A stretch of DNA of 64,000 nucleotides, taken from NCBI GenBank assembly GCA_016713135.1, contig JADJPR010000023.1:620001-684000 (forward strand), read 5' to 3'. Every line of letters begins with the position of its first letter. The first letter of the stretch is position 1. Of this stretch, positions 18,268 to 27,030 are shown in pieces. The notes below the pieces were generated by a model. The model was not told the origin of the DNA, made no database searches, and saw nothing but the letters and a program-made list of their open reading frames with translations. A program made the position numbers and the translations under genes. This stretch comes from Rhodanobacteraceae bacterium (GTDB lineage Bacteria; Pseudomonadota; Gammaproteobacteria; Xanthomonadales; SZUA-5).

Positions 18268-19560
18268 TTACAACCAGTCCTTCATCCGGAACCACAGCAT
18301 GGCCAGCACCAGCGCCGGCGTGCGCAGCGCGCGGCCGCCGGGGAACTTGTGGTGCGGAATTCGCGCGTATACGTCCAGGCGCGTAGCCTGGCCGTGGATG
18401 GCCTCGGCGATCACCCGTCCCGCCAGGCCCGTGGCCGCGATGCCGTGTCCCGAGAAACCCTGGGCGAAATAGAGGTTGGGCGAGATCCGGCCCCAGTGGG
18501 GTGCGCGGCTCATGCTGATGTCGACATAGCCGCCCCAGACGTGGTCGACGTCGAGGTCTTTCAGCTGCGGGAAGACCTGGTGCATGCGCGCACGCATCCG
18601 CGGCCCGAGGGCCGGCGGGTCGATGCCCGAGTAGCTGACGCGTCCGCCAAACAGCATCCGGTGATCGGATGACAGGCGGAAATAGTCGAGCACGAAGTTG
18701 ATATCGGCCACCGCCATGCCGTTGCGGATCAGCGCCTGCGCGCGCTCCGCGCCGAGCGGCTGGCTGGCGCAGATATAGGTGCCGACCGGCATGATGCGGT
18801 CTTCCAGCTGCGGCACCAGACCAGTCAGCCAGGCATTGCCGGCGAGAACGCCGAAGCGCGCGCGCACCTCGCCGCCCTCGCAACCGAACACCACCTCGCT
18901 GCCTTCGACGATGCGCGTGACGCGGCTGCCCTCGCGGATACGCACGCCCAGCGACAACGCCGCGCGCGCCAGCCCCAGGGTGTAGTTCAACGGGGGGAGG
19001 TGGGCGCTGCGTGGGTCATACAGCAGCGCCGCGTAGCGTTCCGTCGACAGCGTCTGCTGCAGCCTGGCGCGGTCCCAGAGCTCGGTGCCGGTGTAGCCGT
19101 AGTTCTCCACCAGGTCGTGCTGCCAGTGCTTGAGCTCCTCGACCTGGCGCGGCTTGATCGCCACGTGCGCATGGCCGGGCCGAAGATCGCAGTCGATCGC
19201 GTAGCGCCGGCAGCGCTCGGCGATCAGGTCGACGCCCTCGACCGACCAGTCGAACAGCTTGCGCGCATCGTCGATGCCGATCTGGCGGGCGATCTTCCCC
19301 ATCTCGCAGCCGTAGCCGAAGATCGCCTGTCCGCCGCTGCGCCCGGATGCGCCCCAGCCCACCCGCTCGCCCTCCAGCACCACCACCGAGTAGCCGCGCT
19401 CGGCCAGTTCGATCGCGGTGGACAAGCCGCAGATCCCGCCGCCGAGCACCACCACATCCGCGCGCAGGCTGCCCTGCAGCGCCGGGTGATCGGGCGCGGC
19501 CTGGGCGGTTGCGGAGTACCAGGAGGGATGTGGGCCTGCGGCATGATCTGCCTCATTCAA
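18268..19560 (-). CDS. puuB: FAD-dependent gamma-glutamylputrescine oxidase-like enzyme (PuuB)
   Basis: The 430-residue DAO-family oxidoreductase has an N-terminal ADVVVLGGGICGLSTAIELAE dinucleotide-binding motif at about residues 34-54, and GRSGGQ and FAQGFSGHG motifs typical of the PuuB/OrdL group. PuuB oxidises gamma-glutamylputrescine to gamma-glutamyl-gamma-aminobutyraldehyde with release of ammonia and H2O2. It lies directly downstream of the puuA-like gene on the same strand, the two parted only by an inverted-repeat element. The first codon is a TTG at 19560 with no ATG nearby, so the exact start is uncertain. The window also carries the enzymes before (PuuA) and after (PuuC, PuuD) it in the pathway. 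Confidence 0.87.
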   Translation of the reverse strand: MNEADHAAGPHPSWYSATAQAAPDHPALQGSLRADVVVLGGGICGLSTAIELAERGYSVVVLEGERVGWGASGRSGGQAIFGYGCEMGKIARQIGIDDARKLFDWSVEGVDLIAERCRRYAIDCDLRPGHAHVAIKPRQVEELKHWQHDLVENYGYTGTELWDRARLQQTLSTERYAALLYDPRSAHLPPLNYTLGLARAALSLGVRIREGSRVTRIVEGSEVVFGCEGGEVRARFGVLAGNAWLTGLVPQLEDRIMPVGTYICASQPLGAERAQALIRNGMAVADINFVLDYFRLSSDHRMLFGGRVSYSGIDPPALGPRMRARMHQVFPQLKDLDVDHVWGGYVDISMSRAPHWGRISPNLYFAQGFSGHGIAATGLAGRVIAEAIHGQATRLDVYARIPHHKFPGGRALRTPALVLAMLWFRMKDWL

Positions 19561-19587
19561 CGCGGGAACGTGACTCAGGCCCGTCGG

Positions 19588-19718
19588 ACCGGTTAAACGC
19601 GGAGACGCTGAGGACGCGGAGAAGAGCAGGAGAAAAGCGGCAGGGATTTAGTGAGTGCGCCGAATCCCTCGCTTCAATGCTTTTCTCCGCGCCCTCCGCG
19701 TCTCCGCGTTTAACCGGT
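19588..19718. repeat. Inverted-repeat element, class E
   Basis: Long arms (about 19588-19628 and 19679-19718) both begin with ACCGGTTAAACGCGGAGACG and continue as GGACGCGGAGA-type units, differing at only a few positions. The spacer is about 50 bp and carries no gene. It occupies the whole gap between the puuB and puuA-like genes, 12 bp beyond the puuA stop. Confidence 0.88.
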
Positions 19719-19729
19719 CAGTTGGAACC

Positions 19730-21097
19730 TCAAACCTGCCGCAAGTACCACTCGTATTCGAGGGTCGTGACTTCGCGGTAGAATCTCTGCTGCTCCTTGA
19801 GCTTCTGCTGGCCGTAGATGTGGCGGAACTCGGCGCCGAAGGTGTCGGCAATGAACTCGCTGCGCATGAAATCGGCGATGGTGTCGCGCCAGTAGAGTGT
19901 GCGCGGCTCGGTCTGTTCGTAGGCGTTGCCGACAATCGGCGGGCCGGGGTCGAAGCCGCCCTCCAGTCCGTGCAGCATGCCGGCGAGCACCGCGGCCGTC
20001 ACCAGGTAGGGGTTCGCGTCGGCGCCGGCAATGCGGTGTTCGATGCGGGTGTTGGCCGGGTCGCTATGCGGGATGCGCATCGCCACCGTGCGGTTGTTGT
20101 AGCCCCAGCAGTCATTCAACGGCACGAAGGCGTTGAGCACGAAGCGGCGGTAGCTGTTGGCATGCGGCGCGAACATCAGCATGCAGTCGCTGGAGGTGCG
20201 CTGCAGGCCGCCGATGGCCGCGAGCATCGCCGGGCTTGGCGTCTCCGGCGTGCCGGCGAAGACATTGCGGCCTTCGCGGTCGAGCAGGCTGACATGGATA
20301 TGCGTGCCGCTGCCGGCCTGGTCCACGAAAGGCTTGGCCATGAAGCTGGCGATCATCTTCTGCTGCCCGGCGACCGCCTTGATCGCGCGCTTGAGGTAGA
20401 TCGCGTCATCGCATGCGGCCAGCGCGTCGGCGCGGTGCTTGAGGTTGATCTCGAACTGCCCCGGCGCGTACTCGGCCACCGCGGTGTCGGCCGGAATGCC
20501 CTGGGCGCGGCAGACGTCGGCGAGCACATCGGTGTAGGCCTGGTAATCGTTCAGGTCTTCCATGTAGTAGACCTGCGTGGTGCGGTTGCGCTGCCCGGTG
20601 GCCGGGTTGATCGAGGTCTGCGGGCGGCCGTCCACCAGGAGGTCCGCATCGAGCAGGTAGAACTCCAGTTCCACCGCCACCACCGGCGTCAGCCCCAGCG
20701 CCTGGTAACGCAGCAGGACCCGCCGCAGCACCTCGCGCGGGTTGGCGATGAACTGGCCGCCCTGCGCGTCCTCCATCGACAGCAGCACCTGCGCCATCGG
20801 CTTGCGCTGCCACGGAATCGGCCGCAGCGTGCCCGGCACCGGGCGGCAGATGCGGTCTTCGTCGCCGATGTCGTAGCCCAGCCCGGTTTCCTCCACCGTG
20901 TTGCCGGTGATGTCGGTGGCGATCAGCGACATCGGCAGGCACACCCCGGACTGATAGATCTTGCCGAGCGCATCGCGCGTCACCCGCTTGCCGCGCAGCA
21001 GGCCATTCAGATCGGGCAGGATCAGGTCGATCATCTCGCAGCCGGGAATCTGCGTCAGGACCGCCGCATCGGCGGCCGGCAGGGCGTGTTCGGACAT
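19730..21097 (-). CDS. puuA: Gamma-glutamylputrescine synthetase-like, glutamine synthetase family (copy 1)
   Basis: The 455-residue protein has the beta-grasp and catalytic domains of the type III-like glutamine synthetase family: VELEFYLLD, EINLKHR, GSGTHIHVSL, NSYRRF, NNRTVAMR and RIEHRIAGADANPYL. PuuA ligates glutamate to putrescine with ATP, starting the gamma-glutamyl pathway. The ATG at 21097 (MSEHALP) gives a length close to E. coli PuuA (472); upstream ATGs at 21163 and 21250 lie in repeat DNA and were rejected. It is probably co-transcribed with puuB and divergent from puuD and a second puuA-like gene. With two copies, the partner amine of each may differ (putrescine, spermidine, diaminopropane). 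Confidence 0.87.
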   Translation of the reverse strand: MSEHALPAADAAVLTQIPGCEMIDLILPDLNGLLRGKRVTRDALGKIYQSGVCLPMSLIATDITGNTVEETGLGYDIGDEDRICRPVPGTLRPIPWQRKPMAQVLLSMEDAQGGQFIANPREVLRRVLLRYQALGLTPVVAVELEFYLLDADLLVDGRPQTSINPATGQRNRTTQVYYMEDLNDYQAYTDVLADVCRAQGIPADTAVAEYAPGQFEINLKHRADALAACDDAIYLKRAIKAVAGQQKMIASFMAKPFVDQAGSGTHIHVSLLDREGRNVFAGTPETPSPAMLAAIGGLQRTSSDCMLMFAPHANSYRRFVLNAFVPLNDCWGYNNRTVAMRIPHSDPANTRIEHRIAGADANPYLVTAAVLAGMLHGLEGGFDPGPPIVGNAYEQTEPRTLYWRDTIADFMRSEFIADTFGAEFRHIYGQQKLKEQQRFYREVTTLEYEWYLRQV

Positions 21098-21179
21098 GAT
21101 CGAAGCACCGTCTGGAGGTCGCCCGATGCTAACAGAGCCGGGCGCGGCGTAAAAAATACTCATCAGGGGGAAGAGGCAG

Positions 21180-21334
21180 GAGCGGGGCTGGGGGCTAGGG
21201 GTTGGGGCGTGTGCGCGGAGTGGAGACGCAGACTTGCATGCTCCCCGCACGCGCTTGAAAGCGCACTCCGCGGACCATCGATCTGGCCACGACTCCTCGC
21301 GTACACGCCCCAGCCCCCAACCCCCAGCCCCGCT
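21180..21334. repeat. Inverted-repeat element, class B, copy 2
   Basis: The arms (about 21180-21220 and 21292-21334) start with GAGCGGGGCTGGGGG and continue with GTTGGGGCGTGTGCGCG on both sides. The spacer is about 70 bp. It lies in the divergent promoter region between the two glutamine-synthetase-like transcription units, so it may affect both. Confidence 0.85.
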
Positions 21335-21406
21335 CTTTCTTCCCTCCCCCGTTGAAAAAAAACATCATCCCGCGTACCTTGCGGCAACTCGTAACGGGGC
21401 CCTCGC

Positions 21407-22162
21407 ATGGCGGGACCAGCGCTCATTGGCGTGCCTTCCGATCGTCGACAGATCGAACCGCACCCGTTCCAGGCAGTCGGCGAGAAGTACGTCCGCGCGA
21501 TCATCGACGCCCAGGTCGGCGTGCCGCTGCTGCTTCCCTCGCTGGATCCGCCGCTGGACCTCGAAGCGCTGCTGCCCCGGTTCGACGGGATCTTCCTGAC
21601 CGGCTCGCCGAGCAACATCGAGCCGCATCACTACAGCGACGAGCCGAGTTGGGAAGGCAACCTGCACGATCCGCACCGCGATGCGACCACGCTGTCGCTG
21701 GTGCAAATCGCGGTGCGCCATCGGATTCCGCTGCTGGCCGTGTGCCGCGGGCTGCAGGAGGTCAACGTGGCCTTCGGTGGCACCCTGCTGCAGAAGGTGC
21801 ACGAGACCATCGGCCACCACGACCACCGCGAGGACAAGACCCAGCCGCTCGATGTGCAGTACGCACCGGCGCATTCGATCACGCTGACGCCGGGCGGCAT
21901 GCTCCACGCCGTCGCCGGCGCTGATGACGTGATGGTCAACTCGCTGCACGGCCAGGGCATCGCTCGTCTTGGCGATGGTCTGGTCGTCGAGGCGCGCGCG
22001 CCGGATGGACTGATTGAAGCAGTGCGCCTCGCCAGCGACGACACTTTCCTGCTGGCAGTGCAGTGGCACCCGGAATGGAAAGTGCGCGAGAACCCCTTCT
22101 ACCTCGGCATCTTCGAACGCTTCGCTGCGGCGGTGCGAGCGCGGGCCGCATCGAGAAGCTGA
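21407..22162 (+). CDS. puuD: Gamma-glutamyl-GABA hydrolase (PuuD), class I glutamine amidotransferase-like
   Basis: This 251-residue peptidase C26 family protein carries the nucleophile Cys113 in LAVCRGLQEVNV and the His221/Glu223 pair in VQWHPEW. LTGSPSNIEPHHY is the PuuD-type substrate-loop signature. PuuD cleaves gamma-glutamyl-GABA to glutamate and GABA, the last step of the gamma-glutamylated putrescine pathway. It is followed after a single base by the second puuA-like gene, so the two are surely co-transcribed. The ATG at 21407 is the first in a frame matching the family N-terminus (ALIGVPSDRR). Confidence 0.9.
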   Translation: MAGPALIGVPSDRRQIEPHPFQAVGEKYVRAIIDAQVGVPLLLPSLDPPLDLEALLPRFDGIFLTGSPSNIEPHHYSDEPSWEGNLHDPHRDATTLSLVQIAVRHRIPLLAVCRGLQEVNVAFGGTLLQKVHETIGHHDHREDKTQPLDVQYAPAHSITLTPGGMLHAVAGADDVMVNSLHGQGIARLGDGLVVEARAPDGLIEAVRLASDDTFLLAVQWHPEWKVRENPFYLGIFERFAAAVRARAASRS

Positions 22163-22163
22163 C

Positions 22164-23546
22164 ATGGCCCGCAAGAAAGCCGCCAAGCGCCAGACCGAAG
22201 AGCAGCAGGAAAGCACGCTCAAGCTGTGGCTGAAGGAACGCCGGATCACCGAAGTCGAATGCCTGGTACCGGACCTCACCGGCAACGCGCGCGGCAAGAT
22301 CATCCCGGCCGCCAAGTTCAGCCACGACTACGGCACCCGGCTGCCGGAAGGCATCTTCGCCACCACCGTCACCGGCGACTATCCGGACGAGTACGACGAG
22401 ATCGTCGCCCCGAGCGATTCCGACATGTACCTGCGCCCCGACGCGGACACCGTGCGCATGGTGCCGTGGGCGTCGGATCCGACGGCCCAGGTGATCCACG
22501 ATTGCTACACCCGTGACGGCCGTGCGCACGACCTGGCGCCGCGCAATGTGCTGCGGCGCGTGCTCGCGCTGTACGAGGGCCTGGGACTGAAGCCGGTCGT
22601 CGCGCCGGAACTCGAGTTCTTCCTGGTGCAGAAGAACACCGATCCGGACTTCCCGCTGCAGCCGCCTGCGGGCCGCTCCGGGCGCCCGGAGACCGCGCGG
22701 CAGTCGTACTCGATCGACGCGGTCAACGAGTTCGACCCGATCCTGGACCTGATGTACGACTACGCCGAGACCATGGAACTGGACGTGGACACGCTGATCC
22801 ACGAGTCCGGCGCCGGCCAGCTGGAAGTCAATTTCCAGCACGCCGATCCGATGAGCCGCGCCGACAACGTGTTCCTGTTCAAGCGCTGCATGCGCGAAGC
22901 GGCGATGCGCCACGGCATCTATGCCACCTTCCTCGCCAAGCCGATGGCCAACGAGCCCGGCAGCGCGATGCACATCCACCAGAGCCTGGTGGATGCCGAT
23001 GGCGACAATGTGTTCGCCGGCGACAAGAGCGGGCAGCACAGCCAGCTGTTCATGCACTACCTCGGCGGACTGCAGAAGTATGTGCCGATGGCGATGCCCT
23101 TCTTCGCGCCGAACGTCAATTCCTACCGCCGCCTGGCCATCGGCCAGGTGGCGCCGATCAATGTCCAATGGGGCTACGACAACCGCACCTGCGGCCTGCG
23201 CGTGCCGATGGACAGCCGCGAGAACACCCGCGTCGAGAGCCGCTTCGCCGGATCCGATGCCAACCCTTACCTCGCGATGGCCGCCACCCTGGCCTGCGGC
23301 TACCTCGGCATCGTCGAGAAGCTGCAACCGAACGAGCCACTCGCCGGCAGCGCGCAGGACAAGGGCTTCGGCCTGCCGCGTTCGCTCGAGGACGCGCTGA
23401 TCGCCCTCAATGCCTGCAAGCCCCTGCGCGCGCTGCTCGGAGACCGTTTCGTCAACTGCTACGCCGCCGTCAAGGGCAAGGAGTACGAGACCTACCTGCG
23501 CGTCATCAGCTCGTGGGAACGCGAGTTCCTGCTGTTGACGGTTTGA
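22164..23546 (+). CDS. puuA: Gamma-glutamylpolyamine synthetase-like, glutamine synthetase family (copy 2)
   Basis: The 460-residue glutamine synthetase family protein has a lysine-rich start (MARKKAAKRQTEEQQE) and motifs VAPELEFFLV, GAGQLEVNF, GSAMHIHQSL, NSYRRLA, DNRTCGLRVP and RVESRFAGSDANPYL. It is a diverged paralogue of the product at 19730, not a recent duplicate. In Pseudomonas several PauA paralogues divide different polyamines between them, and the same may hold here. The start at 22164 follows the puuD stop by one base. A GS-type enzyme for ordinary ammonia assimilation is unlikely given the pathway context, but cannot be excluded by sequence alone. Confidence 0.86.
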   Translation: MARKKAAKRQTEEQQESTLKLWLKERRITEVECLVPDLTGNARGKIIPAAKFSHDYGTRLPEGIFATTVTGDYPDEYDEIVAPSDSDMYLRPDADTVRMVPWASDPTAQVIHDCYTRDGRAHDLAPRNVLRRVLALYEGLGLKPVVAPELEFFLVQKNTDPDFPLQPPAGRSGRPETARQSYSIDAVNEFDPILDLMYDYAETMELDVDTLIHESGAGQLEVNFQHADPMSRADNVFLFKRCMREAAMRHGIYATFLAKPMANEPGSAMHIHQSLVDADGDNVFAGDKSGQHSQLFMHYLGGLQKYVPMAMPFFAPNVNSYRRLAIGQVAPINVQWGYDNRTCGLRVPMDSRENTRVESRFAGSDANPYLAMAATLACGYLGIVEKLQPNEPLAGSAQDKGFGLPRSLEDALIALNACKPLRALLGDRFVNCYAAVKGKEYETYLRVISSWEREFLLLTV

Positions 23547-23561
23547 GGGGTGGGAAATCAA

Positions 23562-23711
23562 GGGGGCTGGGGACTGGGGCTGAGGGCGAGTGCGCGGACG
23601 ACACCGGAAAGAGAAGTCATCGGCATGCGCCCCCAGCGCTCTCCTTGAGTCCGGCCGCCCAGCCTGGCACCTCGGCGCCCTTGCCCCAGCCCCCAGTCCC
23701 CAGCCCCGCTT
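23562..23711. repeat. Inverted-repeat element, class B, copy 3
   Basis: The arms (about 23562-23600 and 23675-23711) are made of GGGGCTGGGGACTGGGG units, with GCGAGTGCGCG at the inner end of the left arm. The spacer of about 75 bp has no gene. It starts 15 bp after the puuA-like stop, between co-oriented genes. Confidence 0.82.
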
Positions 23712-23746
23712 CTAGTCTCAGGCAAGCCACTACCCGGAGCCCTCCG

Positions 23747-25105
23747 ATGCCCCACCCCGACAACCGCACCCTGCAGCAACTGGATGCCGCCTACCACCTG
23801 CATCCCTTCAATGACAACGCGGCGCTGGCCAAGCGCGGCACGCGCCTGCTGACGCGCGGCGAGGGGGTGTATGTCTGGGATGGCGAGGGCAACAAACTGC
23901 TGGATGCCTTCGCTGGACTTTGGTGCGTGAACATCGGCTACGGGCGGCCGGAGCTGGGCGCGGTGGCGGCGAAGCAGATGACCGAGCTGGCCTACTACAA
24001 CAGCTTTTTCCAGTGCACCACCGAACCGACGATCAAGCTGGCCGCGAAGCTGGCCGAGCTGACGCCCTACGATCTGAATCACGCCTTCTTCGCCAACTCG
24101 GGCTCCGAGGCGAATGACACGATCCTGCGCATGGTGCGCCACTTCTGGGCGGTGCAGGACCAGCCGCAGAAGAAGATCTTCATCGGCCGCCACAACGGTT
24201 ACCACGGCTCCACCGTGGCCGGCGCCAGCCTCGGCGGCATGAAGGGCATGCACGGCCAGGGCGGGTTGCCGATCCCGGACATCCACCACATCGATCCGCC
24301 GTTCTGGTTTGCCGACGGCGGCGACCTGTCGCCGGAGGAATACGGCCTGGTGGCGGCGCGCCGACTGGAGACCAAGATCCTCGAACTCGGTCCCGAGAAG
24401 GTGGCCGCATTCATCGGGGAACCGATCATGGGCGCGATCGGCGTGTACATTCCGCCGATGACCTACTGGCCGGAGATCGAGCGGATCTGCCGCAAGTACG
24501 ACGTGCTGCTGGTCGCCGATGAAGTGATCTGCGGTTTCGGCCGCACCGGCGAGTGGTTCGGCAGCCAGTATTTCGGCTTCCGCCCGGACATCATGACCAT
24601 CGCCAAGGGCCTGACCAGCGGCTACATCCCGCTCGGCGCCGCGATGTTCAACGACCGCGTGGCCAGCGTGCTCGCCAACCAGGGAGGCGAACTCGCCCAT
24701 GGCTACACCTACTCCGGTCACCCGGTGTGTTGCGCGGTGGCGCTGGAGAACCTGCGCATCCTGCAGGAGGAGAAGATCGTCGACACCTGCAAGGCCGACA
24801 CCGCCGCCTACCTCGGCCAGCGCTGGATGGAACTCGGCGCTCACCCGCTGGTGGGCGAGGCGCGCATCGCCGGCATGGTCGGCGCACTCGAACTGGTACC
24901 AAAGAAGGGCGAGCGCAAGTTCTTTGCCGAGCGCGGCAAGGTCGGCGTGCGCTGCCGCGACCTCGCGCTGAAGAACGGCCTGATCCTGCGCGCCACCTAC
25001 GATTCGATGCTGCTGTCGCCGCCGCTGATCATCAACCGCGCCCAGGTGGATGAACTGGTCGAGAAAGCCTGGCGCGCGCTGGATGAAACGGCGAGGGAGC
25101 TGTGA
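23747..25105 (+). CDS. spuC: Polyamine:pyruvate aminotransferase, class III (SpuC-like)
   Basis: This 452-residue PLP enzyme has FFANSGSEANDTILRMVRHFW, VADEVICGFGRTG and the Schiff-base lysine near residue 287 in TIAKGLTSGYIPLGA. The N-terminus LHPFNDNAALAKRGTRLLTRGEGVYVWD is typical of the putrescine:pyruvate (SpuC) subgroup. It would convert putrescine directly to 4-aminobutyraldehyde using pyruvate, a route parallel to the gamma-glutamyl pathway. It lies between the puuDA pair and the potF-type binding protein, as spuC lies beside spuDEFGH in Pseudomonas. The other class III transaminase, at 1719, is of a different subgroup. Confidence 0.86.
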   Translation: MPHPDNRTLQQLDAAYHLHPFNDNAALAKRGTRLLTRGEGVYVWDGEGNKLLDAFAGLWCVNIGYGRPELGAVAAKQMTELAYYNSFFQCTTEPTIKLAAKLAELTPYDLNHAFFANSGSEANDTILRMVRHFWAVQDQPQKKIFIGRHNGYHGSTVAGASLGGMKGMHGQGGLPIPDIHHIDPPFWFADGGDLSPEEYGLVAARRLETKILELGPEKVAAFIGEPIMGAIGVYIPPMTYWPEIERICRKYDVLLVADEVICGFGRTGEWFGSQYFGFRPDIMTIAKGLTSGYIPLGAAMFNDRVASVLANQGGELAHGYTYSGHPVCCAVALENLRILQEEKIVDTCKADTAAYLGQRWMELGAHPLVGEARIAGMVGALELVPKKGERKFFAERGKVGVRCRDLALKNGLILRATYDSMLLSPPLIINRAQVDELVEKAWRALDETAREL

Positions 25106-25120
25106 AAAGCGGGGGATTGC

Positions 25121-25256
25121 AAAGCGGGGCAGGGGGTGAGGGACGCGCACAGCGGCTCCGAAAGAAGCGCTCGCATCCGTGAAGTCCGCGAATCACCTTG
25201 CAACAAGCCAGAACCGCGAGCCACTTCCCCTGCCCCTCGCCCCCTGCCCCGCTTTT
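25121..25256. repeat. Inverted-repeat element, class C, copy 1
   Basis: The arms (about 25121-25150 and 25224-25256) consist of AAAGCGGGGCAGGGGG and GCGAGGGG-type units. A second partial left unit, GTGAAAAGCGGGGGATTGC, precedes the left arm at 25102. The spacer is about 75 bp with no gene. It sits between spuC and potF, and the potF ribosome binding site is downstream of it. Confidence 0.8.
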
Positions 25257-25350
25257 CCTGGCCACTCGCCGTTGACACACCCTTCCCGCCGTGGGAAAAA
25301 CGCTGCACTCTGCCACCGGCTCCGGCCGCACCATTCGTAGGAGATCAACG

Positions 25351-26508
25351 ATGACCCTCCGCTTCAGTCTTCTCGCGCTGGCCTGCGCCGGCATCCTCTC
25401 CTGCGGCAAGGACGAAGCACCGCAGGCGCCGGCGCCAGCGGCGGACCAGAAGCCCGCCGAGCCGGCAACGCCCGCTGCCGAGGACAAGGTGCTCAACGTC
25501 CTGAACTGGTCGGACTACATCGCTGAGGACACCATCGCGAACTTCGAGAAGGAGACCGGGATCAAGGTCACCTACGATGTATTCGACAGCAATGAAGTGC
25601 TCGAAGCCAAGCTGATGACCGGGAACTCCGGTTACGACGTGGTGGTGCCGTCGCTGACCTTCCTCGCGCGCCAGATCCAGGCCGGCGTGTTCATGCCGCT
25701 GGACAAGTCCAAGTTGCCGAACTACGCCAACCTCGATCCGCAGATCCAGGCGCTGATCGCGCAGAACGACAAGGACAACATGCACTCGGCGAACTACCTG
25801 TGGGGCACCACCGGCATCGCCTACAACGAGGACAAGGTCAAGGAGCGCCTGGGCGAAGGTGCGGAGATGAATGACCTCAAGGTCTTCTTCGAGCCCGAGA
25901 TCGTTTCCAAGTTCACCGACTGCGGCGTCTACGTGCTCGACACGCCGAGCGAGATCCTGCCGATGGCGCTGGATTACCTGGGCGAGGAGCCGAACAGCTT
26001 CGACCCGGCGGTGATCCAGAAGGGCGTCGACCTGATGCTCAAGATTCGCCCGCACATCACCCAGTTCCACTCCTCGCAGGTGGTCGACGCACTGGCCAAC
26101 GGCGACGCCTGCCTCGCGCTGGCCTGGTCCGGCGACGTGCTGCAGGCCGCGGCGCGTGCCGACGAAGCCGGCAAGGGCGTGAAGGTGGGCTACGCCATCC
26201 CGAAACAGGGCGCCCCGGTGTGGTTCGACATGATGGCGATTCCGAAGGACGCCAAGCACCCGAACAACGCCCACGTCTTCATCGACTACATCCTGCGCCC
26301 GGACGTGATGGCCAACATCCAGAACTACGTGGCCTACGCCAGCGGCAACGCGAAGAGCAAGGAACTGATCAACCCGGAGATCCGCAACGACCCGCGCATC
26401 TACCCGACGCCTGAAGTCCAGGCCACGTTGTACAACCTCGCCGTCATCCCGCCGGAAGTGGACCGCATCTTCAACCGCGCGTGGACGACGATCAAGACGA
26501 ATCAGTGA
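25351..26508 (+). CDS. potF: Periplasmic polyamine-binding lipoprotein of an ABC importer (PotF/SpuD-like)
   Basis: The 385-residue protein starts with a lipoprotein signal (MTLRFSLLALACAGILSC, Cys18) followed by a Pro/Ala-rich linker. The solute-binding domain follows: VLNVLNWSDYIAEDT, SGYDVVVPS, WGTTGIAYNEDKV, DTPSEILPMALDYLG and WSGDVLQA are typical of PotF/SpuD proteins. Several aromatic and acidic residues that line the putrescine site in PotF are present in these segments. It delivers putrescine or a related polyamine to the PotGHI transporter encoded downstream. A lipid anchor rather than a free periplasmic protein is a small departure from E. coli PotF. AGGAGATCAACG is the ribosome binding site. 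Confidence 0.9.
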   Translation: MTLRFSLLALACAGILSCGKDEAPQAPAPAADQKPAEPATPAAEDKVLNVLNWSDYIAEDTIANFEKETGIKVTYDVFDSNEVLEAKLMTGNSGYDVVVPSLTFLARQIQAGVFMPLDKSKLPNYANLDPQIQALIAQNDKDNMHSANYLWGTTGIAYNEDKVKERLGEGAEMNDLKVFFEPEIVSKFTDCGVYVLDTPSEILPMALDYLGEEPNSFDPAVIQKGVDLMLKIRPHITQFHSSQVVDALANGDACLALAWSGDVLQAAARADEAGKGVKVGYAIPKQGAPVWFDMMAIPKDAKHPNNAHVFIDYILRPDVMANIQNYVAYASGNAKSKELINPEIRNDPRIYPTPEVQATLYNLAVIPPEVDRIFNRAWTTIKTNQ

Positions 26509-26544
26509 GGTCATTCCCAGGGAAGTTCGGCTGTCGCGCGGCTC

Positions 26545-27017
26545 GGTTGTGGGTTGTGGGTTCTGGGTTGTGGGCAGCGCGGCGGTCGATGTTCTTCCGA
26601 GGGGCACCATGGGCACGAAGGTCGGCTACCAGGATCTCGTTGTGTGGCAACGCGCGATCGACCTGGTGCCGACCGTTTATGCAGCTATCCGCAATTTCCC
26701 GCCGCACGAGAATTTCGCGCTCTCGGCGCAAATACGACGTTCTGCGGTTTCGATCAGCGCGAATATTGCGGAAGGCCAAGGCAGGCAGCATCGAAAGGAG
26801 TTCCTGCAACATCTTTCCATCGCCAAGGGCAGCCTGGCGGAATTGCACTCGCTGATGACAGTGGCACATCGTCTTGGATATCTCGACATGACGGCACTTG
26901 AAGAGCTGGAAACGGCACTATCCGGCGTCCGCAGGCCATTGACGGGACTCGTGGACACACTCGCCAAGTCACGTCGCTAGCGAGCTGCCTACAACTCACA
27001 ACCCACAACCCACAACC
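26545..27017 (+). mobile_element. Inverted-repeat element, class A, carrying a four-helix-bundle gene
   Basis: The 34-bp arms at 26545-26578 and 26984-27017 match at 31 of 34 positions and enclose 405 bp that contain one complete gene (26609-26980). The left arm is identical to the reverse complement of the right arm of the gene-less element at 885-995. The element splits the potF and potG genes, which are normally adjacent. No transposase, IS ends or clear target-site duplication is visible, so mobility is inferred from the shared arms and the interrupted operon. Confidence 0.65.
26609..26980 (+). CDS. Four-helix-bundle protein of the S23/IVP (Avd-like) family
   Basis: This 123-residue helical protein contains the family signatures YQDLVVWQRAIDLV, IRRSAVSISANIAEGQGR and FLQHLSIAKGSLAELHSLM. 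The family was first found inside intervening sequences of 23S rRNA genes and includes the Avd accessory proteins of diversity-generating retroelements; its basic bundle binds nucleic acid. Here the gene is bounded by 34-bp inverted repeats within a polyamine transport operon and has no reverse transcriptase nearby. GAGGGGCACC before the ATG at 26609 is a good ribosome binding site. I infer it is the protein encoded by a palindromic mobile element rather than part of polyamine transport. Confidence 0.85.
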   Translation: MGTKVGYQDLVVWQRAIDLVPTVYAAIRNFPPHENFALSAQIRRSAVSISANIAEGQGRQHRKEFLQHLSIAKGSLAELHSLMTVAHRLGYLDMTALEELETALSGVRRPLTGLVDTLAKSRR

Positions 27018-27030
27018 GGACTCGAAACAG

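Noticed and set aside
26545..27017. Complete diversity-generating retroelement
   Set aside because: Only an Avd-like four-helix-bundle protein is present; there is no reverse transcriptase and no template/variable repeat pair.
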